Source: CAYTPE01 sp964439885
GTDB taxonomy: Bacteria; Patescibacteriota; Patescibacteriia; Magasanikbacterales; GWA2-37-8
Reading direction: 5' to 3'
DNA: 20,755 nt
Assembly (NCBI GenBank): GCA_964439885.1
Contig: CAYTPE010000013.1
Location: forward strand, 1 to 20,755
In this document: one piece after another, positions 13,397 through 17,708 of the stretch
How the letters are laid out: every line of letters begins with the position of its first letter
Numbering within the stretch: the stretch's first letter is position 1
Program-made: the position numbers and the translations under genes
The notes under the pieces: generated by a model
The model's database searches: none
The model's input: the letters and a program-made list of their open reading frames with translations, nothing else
What the model was told of the DNA's origin: nothing

Positions 13397-14764
13397 ATGA
13401 AAAAAATTTCCAATTTCCAATTTCCAATTTCCAATTTTACATATCTTGATTCTGCGGCCAGCACTCTCACCCCGACGGTGGTTTTGGATGCCACGAACGA
13501 CTACTACACAAAATACCGTGCGAACGTGCACCGCGGGGTGTACGAATCCAGTATAAAGGCTACGGAAAAATACGAGGAGGCGCGCGCGAACGTTGCTCGT
13601 TTTATTAATGCCAAACCGGAAGAAATAATTTTTACCTCCGGCACCACGCAATCACTCAACCAACTCGCCTACTCCCTCTCCCCTCGCCTCTCGCACCGCG
13701 ATAACGTGGTTTTAACACGAACGGAACACCACGCGAATTTAATTCCCTGGCAACAGATGGCGAAACATTATGGGTTTGAAATACGATACATCAACATTAA
13801 AAATGTCATTCCGACGTCACGGGAGGAATCTCTGTCTCAATCTCGAGTCGGACAGGGATCCCTCGGGGTGAATCCCCTCGGAATGACAAGCGGACTTGAC
13901 CTCACTTCCGCCGCGAATCTCATCGACGAAAACACAAAAATAGTTTCACTCACCTACGTTTCCAACGTTCTGGGCACAGTCAATCCCGTAGAGAAAATTA
14001 TCAAATTAGCAAAACAAAAAAATCCGAATATATATATAATCGTGGATGCCGCGCAGGCTGTGGCCCACATTCCGGTTGATGTTCAAAAACTTGGTTGTGA
14101 TTTCTTGGCCTTCTCTGGGCACAAAATGTATGGCCCGACGGGCATCGGAGTGCTCTATGGGAAAAAAGAATTACTCGAAGAACATCTAGAACCATTTTTC
14201 TTTGGCGGCGAGATGGTGAAGTCCGTTTCGTATGAGGGAGCTGAGTGGAATGATGTACCCCACAAATTTGAAGCCGGTACGCCAAACATTGCGGGTGCGA
14301 TTGGTCTTGGCACGGCGGTACAATTTATGGAGAGTATTGGATGGGAGAAAATTCAGAAGCACGAACGATCGCTTACGAATGAATTAATAGAACAATTACA
14401 CGCTATCGGCGTTCGTTTGGTCTGTCATCCTGATTCGCCCGCTGGCGAAGAAGGATCCCTTAAACCCGCCAGCGAGAGGGATTCTTCGGTCGCTGTGACG
14501 CTTCCTCAGAATGACAATGTTGGCATAGTCTCATTTACCATTGACGGCATCCACCCCCATGACATCGCCGAAATTCTAAGCCATGAAGGTGTGGCCGTCC
14601 GCGCCGGGTTCCACTGTGCTGAACCACTCCACAAATACCTAGGACTGAACCAAGGAACAGTTCGCGTATCGCTTGGAATATATAATACTGAAAAAGATAT
14701 CGAAAAACTAGTAAAAGGAATTGAAAAAGTGAAAAACATTTTTCGCCTACAAGCTACGAGCTAA
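13397..14764 (+). CDS. sufS: Cysteine desulfurase SufS with two in-frame repeat inserts
   Basis: A PLP enzyme that takes sulfur from L-cysteine as a persulfide for the SUF scaffold. Seen: YLDSAASTLTP (16-26), TSGTTQSLN (80-88), the PLP-binding SGHKMYGPTG with Lys243, and the catalytic-Cys loop RAGFHCAEPLH with Cys407, the pattern of class II desulfurases. At 455 residues it is about 50 longer than E. coli SufS (406). The excess is two stretches, about 137-166 and 342-374, each encoded by a palindromic repeat (13804-13888 and 14423-14516). Both leave the frame open and the catalytic motifs intact. Residues 3-14 (ISNFQFPISNF) are encoded by a tandem AATTTCC repeat at the start. Whether the inserts form surface loops is an inference. 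Confidence 0.95.
   Translation: MKKISNFQFPISNFTYLDSAASTLTPTVVLDATNDYYTKYRANVHRGVYESSIKATEKYEEARANVARFINAKPEEIIFTSGTTQSLNQLAYSLSPRLSHRDNVVLTRTEHHANLIPWQQMAKHYGFEIRYINIKNVIPTSREESLSQSRVGQGSLGVNPLGMTSGLDLTSAANLIDENTKIVSLTYVSNVLGTVNPVEKIIKLAKQKNPNIYIIVDAAQAVAHIPVDVQKLGCDFLAFSGHKMYGPTGIGVLYGKKELLEEHLEPFFFGGEMVKSVSYEGAEWNDVPHKFEAGTPNIAGAIGLGTAVQFMESIGWEKIQKHERSLTNELIEQLHAIGVRLVCHPDSPAGEEGSLKPASERDSSVAVTLPQNDNVGIVSFTIDGIHPHDIAEILSHEGVAVRAGFHCAEPLHKYLGLNQGTVRVSLGIYNTEKDIEKLVKGIEKVKNIFRLQATS
13401..13440 (+). repeat. Tandem TTTCCAA repeat forming the 5' end of sufS
   Basis: AATTTCC-type units repeat four times right after the ATG and encode ISNFQFPISNF. The same words lie at 3011-3025 and 11947-11956, so the sufS start was overlaid by this dispersed repeat. 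Confidence 0.65.
13804..13888. repeat. 85-bp palindromic element in frame inside sufS (copy 1)
   Basis: Perfect 11-bp terminal inverted repeats TGTCATTCCGA (13804-13814) and TCGGAATGACA (13878-13888), the same ends as the intergenic copy at 11023-11122. It encodes about 28 residues (VIPTSREESLSQS and on to MTSG) without a stop, between a beta strand and the SAANLIDENTKIV region. Confidence 0.85.
14423..14516. repeat. 94-bp palindromic element in frame inside sufS (copy 2)
   Basis: Ends TGTCATCCTGA (14423-14433) and TCAGAATGACA (14506-14516), one mismatch. Inner arms CGCTGGCG/CGCCAGCG and GAAGGATCCCT / AGGGATTCTTC. It encodes CHPDSPAGEEGSLKPASE and on to QNDN, placed before GIVSFTIDGIHPHDIA. 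Confidence 0.85.
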
Positions 14765-14776
14765 CTCCTACAAGCT

Positions 14777-15139
14777 ATGAACGACACGCTCTACACCGAC
14801 ATTCTCCTCGATCTCTACCGCCACCCGCTCAACAAACAAACATTGAGTGATTTTGATATTCGCCACAAAGAGACGAATCCACTATGCGGCGATGAGGTAG
14901 AAATCTTTATTAAATTTGGTGATGATGGTACAGTATCGGCGGTTGGATGGAGTGGTGAGGGGTGCGCGGTGTCGCAAGCAGGAGCGTCACTTGTCACAGA
15001 ACATATTAAAACAATGAACAAAGAGCAAATTGAAAAAATAACAAAAGAAGAAATACTGGGCATGCTTGGACTAGAAAAATTAAATCCGACACGCATGCGG
15101 TGTGCGCTGCTCACATTTGAATGTTTGAAAAAGATATGA
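14777..15139 (+). CDS. sufU: SufU/IscU-type Fe-S assembly protein
   Basis: A 120-residue protein that takes persulfide sulfur from SufS; SufU types relay it through a Zn site, IscU types build the cluster. Seen: NPLCGDE with Cys37 and Asp39, EGCAVSQA with Cys63, and RMRCALL with Cys109. The His that precedes the last Cys in IscU is replaced by Arg108, as in SufU. However, the Cys63-Cys109 spacing is close to IscU and the long SufU insertion is absent, so the sequence is intermediate. Its position directly after sufS argues for the relay role. It starts 12 bases after sufS and ends with a TGA overlapping the next ATG, which suggests coupled translation. Confidence 0.88.
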   Translation: MNDTLYTDILLDLYRHPLNKQTLSDFDIRHKETNPLCGDEVEIFIKFGDDGTVSAVGWSGEGCAVSQAGASLVTEHIKTMNKEQIEKITKEEILGMLGLEKLNPTRMRCALLTFECLKKI

Positions 15140-15540
15140 ATCCTGAATTGCATCCACCGGTCGAACAAAAAAGAACAATAAAAATAATAGAAGCACGTAA
15201 CGGCTATCATACCAAAATTGCCGATGATGAGTATGGAATTGCCCAATTTGACGGACAAACAGGTTTGCTTATTCCCCTCCCCGTCTATCGTGTAGTTGGA
15301 CAAGAAAAAATTATTTCACTTGTCAAAGATCAGTTTGGTAATATAATGGACGAAGATGAGATAAACCATGCATTTGAACAAAAAAATGCTTTTGTGTTAA
15401 CTTGGTTGCCCCCGTTGACTGAAAAAAATAAAGAATCTGGAATTCGAGAACATAGACAAGAAATTCAGGATGGCATCAACAAAATTATAGACGATGTTGA
15501 ACGTATTTTTGAAGAAAAAGAACGCAATCGTTTTAATTAA
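15136..15540 (+). CDS. Unknown 134-residue protein inside the suf operon
   Basis: Not recognised. The ATG at 15136 overlaps the sufU stop as ATGA, so it is preferred to the earlier ATG at 15121. The product has no cysteine, signal peptide or membrane segment. It has a beta-rich first half (KIIEARNGYHTKIADDEYGIAQFDG; LLIPLPVYRVV), then an acidic helix DEDEINHAFEQKNAFVLTW, and a charged C-terminal helix of about 35 residues ending EEKERNRFN. With sufU upstream and sufC 6 bases downstream it is embedded in the assembly unit. A structural or partner role is possible, but it has no cluster-binding residues. It could also be an unrelated gene carried along. Confidence 0.75.
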   Translation: MNPELHPPVEQKRTIKIIEARNGYHTKIADDEYGIAQFDGQTGLLIPLPVYRVVGQEKIISLVKDQFGNIMDEDEINHAFEQKNAFVLTWLPPLTEKNKESGIREHRQEIQDGINKIIDDVERIFEEKERNRFN

Positions 15541-15545
15541 ATACC

Positions 15546-16322
15546 ATGTCCCTCGTCATCCACAATCTACACGTCAGTGTCTTAGATAAAGAGATCGTCA
15601 AAGACCTCTCGCTTGAAATACCCAAAGGAAAAGTAGTCGCTATCATGGGCCCCAATGGGAGCGGCAAATCAACCCTTGCCAACACGCTCGCGGGACATCC
15701 AAAATATTCAGTGATGGGCGGCACGATCGAGCTGGATGGCAAAGATATAACAAATCTCTCCCCCGATAAACGCGCGAAGCTTGGTTTATTTTTATCGATG
15801 CAGTACGCACCAGAAATTGCCGGCGTCACACTGGCCAATTTTCTTCGTATCGCTACCGGTGCGCGTCTCCCCTCTCCTCTGAGGAGAGGGACGCAGGGTG
15901 AGGTCTCACCTTTAGAATTTCACAAACTGCTCATGGCAAAAATGGCCGAACTGAAAATTGACCCTGCATTCGCCAAACGCTATATAAACACCGGCTTCTC
16001 GGGCGGCGAAAAAAAACGGGCAGAAATTTTACAACTACTTTTACTGAATCCGACGTACGCGATTTTGGACGAAACTGACTCAGGCCTCGATGTGGACGCG
16101 CTCAAAATTGTCGCGGAAGGTATCAACACATTTAAAAACCCTGAGCACGGTATTCTTCTCATCACTCACTACAATCGTATCCTGGAATATGTAGTGCCGG
16201 ATGTGGTGCATATTATGAAGAATGGCCAGATTGTTAAGACTGGTGACGCTGAACTGGCAAAGGAAATTGAACAAGATGGTTATACTGTCATTCTGAGCGA
16301 AGCGAAGAATCTAAGCGATTAA
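15546..16322 (+). CDS. sufC: Fe-S assembly ATPase SufC with repeat insert and repeat-derived C-terminus
   Basis: The ABC-type ATPase that drives conformational change in the SufB complex. The 258-residue product has Walker A GPNGSGKST (35-43), the signature FSGGEKKRAE (151-160), and Walker B YAILDETDSGLD (171-182), followed by the switch-His strand LLITHYNRIL, all typical of SufC. Two stretches are foreign-looking. Residues about 106-122 (ARLPSPLRRGTQGEVSP) are encoded by a hairpin repeat and lie between TLANFLRIA and FHKLL. The last 11 residues (TVILSEAKNLSD) are the translation of one arm of the TGTCATTCTGA element, which also supplies the stop. The core motifs are intact, so the enzyme is probably active. 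Confidence 0.95.
   Translation: MSLVIHNLHVSVLDKEIVKDLSLEIPKGKVVAIMGPNGSGKSTLANTLAGHPKYSVMGGTIELDGKDITNLSPDKRAKLGLFLSMQYAPEIAGVTLANFLRIATGARLPSPLRRGTQGEVSPLEFHKLLMAKMAELKIDPAFAKRYINTGFSGGEKKRAEILQLLLLNPTYAILDETDSGLDVDALKIVAEGINTFKNPEHGILLITHYNRILEYVVPDVVHIMKNGQIVKTGDAELAKEIEQDGYTVILSEAKNLSD
15863..15910. repeat. Hairpin repeat in frame inside sufC
   Basis: CCCTCTCCTC (15870-15879), T, GAGGAGAGGG (15881-15890) form a 10-bp stem, extended by GCGT/ACGC. A second palindrome GGTGAG-GT-CTCACC is at 15897-15910. This is a different family from the TGTCATTCTGA element; sequences of the type CCCTCTCC..GGAGAGGG..GGGTGAGG are, from memory, common dispersed repeats. Confidence 0.7.
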
Positions 16323-16369
16323 TTACTTCGATCCTTCACCCGTCGCTGCCCTCAGGGTTCAGGATAACA
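16286..16369. repeat. 84-bp palindromic element at the sufC-sufT junction
   Basis: TGTCATTCTGA (16286-16296) and TCAGGATAACA (16359-16369) are the imperfect terminal repeats. The left arm encodes the last residues of SufC, and the right part fills the gap before sufT. Confidence 0.75.
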
Positions 16370-16376
16370 TAAAAAT

Positions 16377-16688
16377 ATGATAACCAAAGAAACCATTCTC
16401 GAAGCACTCAAAACCGTCAAAGACCCCGAAGTCGGCTACGATATTGTTTCGATGGGGCTTATTTACGATATTGAAATAAAAGAAAAAAGAGTAAAGAATA
16501 AAGAAGAAAATGAAGTGAAAATAGTGATGACGTACACTACCCCTTTTTGCCCGTGGGGGCCGCAGCTGAATGATGAAGTGACGACGGTGCTCAAAGATAA
16601 TTTGGGAATAACAAAGGTGGATATCGAGATTACCTTCGACCCACCGTACAAAATGCCCGATGAGATGCGGACGGTGTTAGGAATATAA
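16377..16688 (+). CDS. sufT: Fe-S assembly factor SufT (MIP18/DUF59 family)
   Basis: A 103-residue single-domain MIP18/DUF59 protein, helping to mature Fe-S proteins or deliver clusters. Seen: EALKTVKDPEVGYDIVSMGLIYDIEI, the family's N-terminal helix and DPE loop, MTYTTPFCPWGPQ with the conserved Cys58, and ITFDPPYKMPDEM. A lysine/glutamate-rich loop (EKRVKNKEENE) between the first strands is slightly long. The gene follows sufC after the palindromic element and is one base from the next ATG, consistent with one transcript. PaaD-type phenylacetate proteins share the domain, but the suf context favours SufT. Confidence 0.9.
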   Translation: MITKETILEALKTVKDPEVGYDIVSMGLIYDIEIKEKRVKNKEENEVKIVMTYTTPFCPWGPQLNDEVTTVLKDNLGITKVDIEITFDPPYKMPDEMRTVLGI

Positions 16689-16689
16689 T

Positions 16690-16995
16690 ATGCCGAAAAA
16701 AATTCGCGTATGCTGCGGCAACAATTGCGGACCGAAAGGATCGGAGCGGATTATGCAAGTTATCTCCGAACATTTTAAGGTTGCTCCGGGTGGAAAAAAC
16801 GAACGTATCGATTTGGATTACAGGGGCTGTACCGACTTTTGTGACCTCGGGCCAAACGTGGTGGAAGACGATGAATATATCTATCATCACGCTCGAACGC
16901 GCGACATTGCCGAGCGCATCGAAAAAGGTGACAATAAAAAAATCGAGCACGCTACGTTTGAGAGTTTAAATCTCGACGAAGATCTGCTATTATAA
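16690..16995 (+). CDS. Thioredoxin-like [2Fe-2S] ferredoxin
   Basis: A 101-residue protein of the thioredoxin-like [2Fe-2S] ferredoxin family, related to the NuoE-type fold. Cluster ligands seen are Cys8, Cys13 (C-x4-C in VCCGNNCGPKG) and Cys47, Cys51 (C-x3-C in RGCTDFCDLGPNV); the GPNV after the last Cys is typical. It may receive electrons from the divergent reductase or act as a redox partner in cluster assembly. A C-terminal charged tail follows residue 75. The gene overlaps closely with its neighbours (1 and 7 bases). AGGA six to seven bases before the ATG is a possible weak Shine-Dalgarno. Confidence 0.88.
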   Translation: MPKKIRVCCGNNCGPKGSERIMQVISEHFKVAPGGKNERIDLDYRGCTDFCDLGPNVVEDDEYIYHHARTRDIAERIEKGDNKKIEHATFESLNLDEDLLL

Positions 16996-17002
16996 AGCCA
17001 CT

Positions 17003-17290
17003 ATGACCGAACCAAAACTTCCCGACAATCTGCCCGAAGATATTTCTCAAAAAATTCGCAATGGCGGAAAAATTCGCCGCATCGTGGTGGACCGCAAACT
17101 CTGTATCGGCGCTAATTCGTGTGTGGCTGTAGCGCCCGGCGTATTCCAACTCGACGACCAGAACCTGGCTTATGTTGTTGATCCGGAATCAGCTGACGAC
17201 GACACTATTTTAATGTCAGCGCAGTCATGTCCAGTGCTCGCGGTGCTTTTGTACGATGAAGACGGAAAGAAGATTTTTCCTGAAGCATAG
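17003..17290 (+). CDS. Ferredoxin with one [3Fe-4S]-type site
   Basis: A 95-residue single-cluster ferredoxin. The cluster motif is C34-I-G-A37-N-S-C40, followed by VAVAPGVFQLDD and SCP with Cys76. In ordinary [4Fe-4S] ferredoxins position 37 is Cys; the Ala leaves three ligands, the arrangement of Streptomyces-type [3Fe-4S] ferredoxins that feed cytochrome P450s. An acidic N-terminus of about 25 residues precedes the fold. No P450 is in this window; the nearby reductase and suf genes suggest electron transfer related to Fe-S assembly, but the partner is not shown. Cluster type is inferred from ligands only. Confidence 0.87.
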   Translation: MTEPKLPDNLPEDISQKIRNGGKIRRIVVDRKLCIGANSCVAVAPGVFQLDDQNLAYVVDPESADDDTILMSAQSCPVLAVLLYDEDGKKIFPEA

Positions 17291-17302
17291 ATAACTCAAC
17301 GT

Positions 17303-17680
17303 ATGACTTCTAAAAAAGCCTTTACACTTGGTATCTCTGTTATATTCGGCTTCGCGATAGCACTCACAACCCGCGCTTCATTACTTATGTTTGCGCCAGA
17401 TTTTACGTACTATCGCATCGGTCCCGTATGGCACCCCGGTTTATATATTCCCGGTGGGGAAAAAGAGTACTTCGGTAAAAAAATAATCGGTATGTCAGGG
17501 ATACCGTTCCCCGCCTATACATCATGCACGTTGGGATACCACGGCGAGAACATCAGCCCCGCTTGCACGGATTATTTTGTCGGTAATTTTTCAGTTATCT
17601 TTAATACTGCTTTTTGGAGTTTACTACTTTATGGCTGCAGCTATTTCATCATGAAACGTAAAGAGAAAAACGCCCTGTAG
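17303..17680 (+). CDS. Small membrane protein with two helices, unknown
   Basis: A 125-residue protein with membrane helices at about 8-30 and 95-117. The loop of about 65 residues between them is rich in Gly, Pro and Tyr and contains Cys75 and Cys88, which could form a disulfide if the loop faces outward. The basic N-terminus (MTSKK) and C-terminal KRKEK place both ends in the cytoplasm. No family is recognised. It is the last gene of the suf transcript, 12 bases after the ferredoxin, and its stop lies inside the terminator hairpin. Confidence 0.75.
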   Translation: MTSKKAFTLGISVIFGFAIALTTRASLLMFAPDFTYYRIGPVWHPGLYIPGGEKEYFGKKIIGMSGIPFPAYTSCTLGYHGENISPACTDYFVGNFSVIFNTAFWSLLLYGCSYFIMKRKEKNAL

Positions 17681-17689
17681 GGCGTTTTT
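17666..17689. terminator. Bidirectional terminator between the suf operon and the ATPase gene
   Basis: Perfect 10-bp stem AAAAACGCCC (17666-17675) / GGGCGTTTTT (17680-17689) with loop TGTA. T-runs on both strands let it end both convergent transcripts. Confidence 0.9.
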
Positions 17690-17708
17690 TAATAAAAAAT
17701 TATAGTGG

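Noticed and set aside
13397..13440. Tandem TTTCCAA units considered as a CRISPR or minisatellite
   Set aside because: Units are about 9 bases with no spacers, and they are translated in sufS; there are no cas genes nearby.
15870..15890. Hairpin in sufC considered as an intragenic terminator
   Set aside because: No T-run follows on either strand, and the frame reads through to intact downstream ABC motifs.
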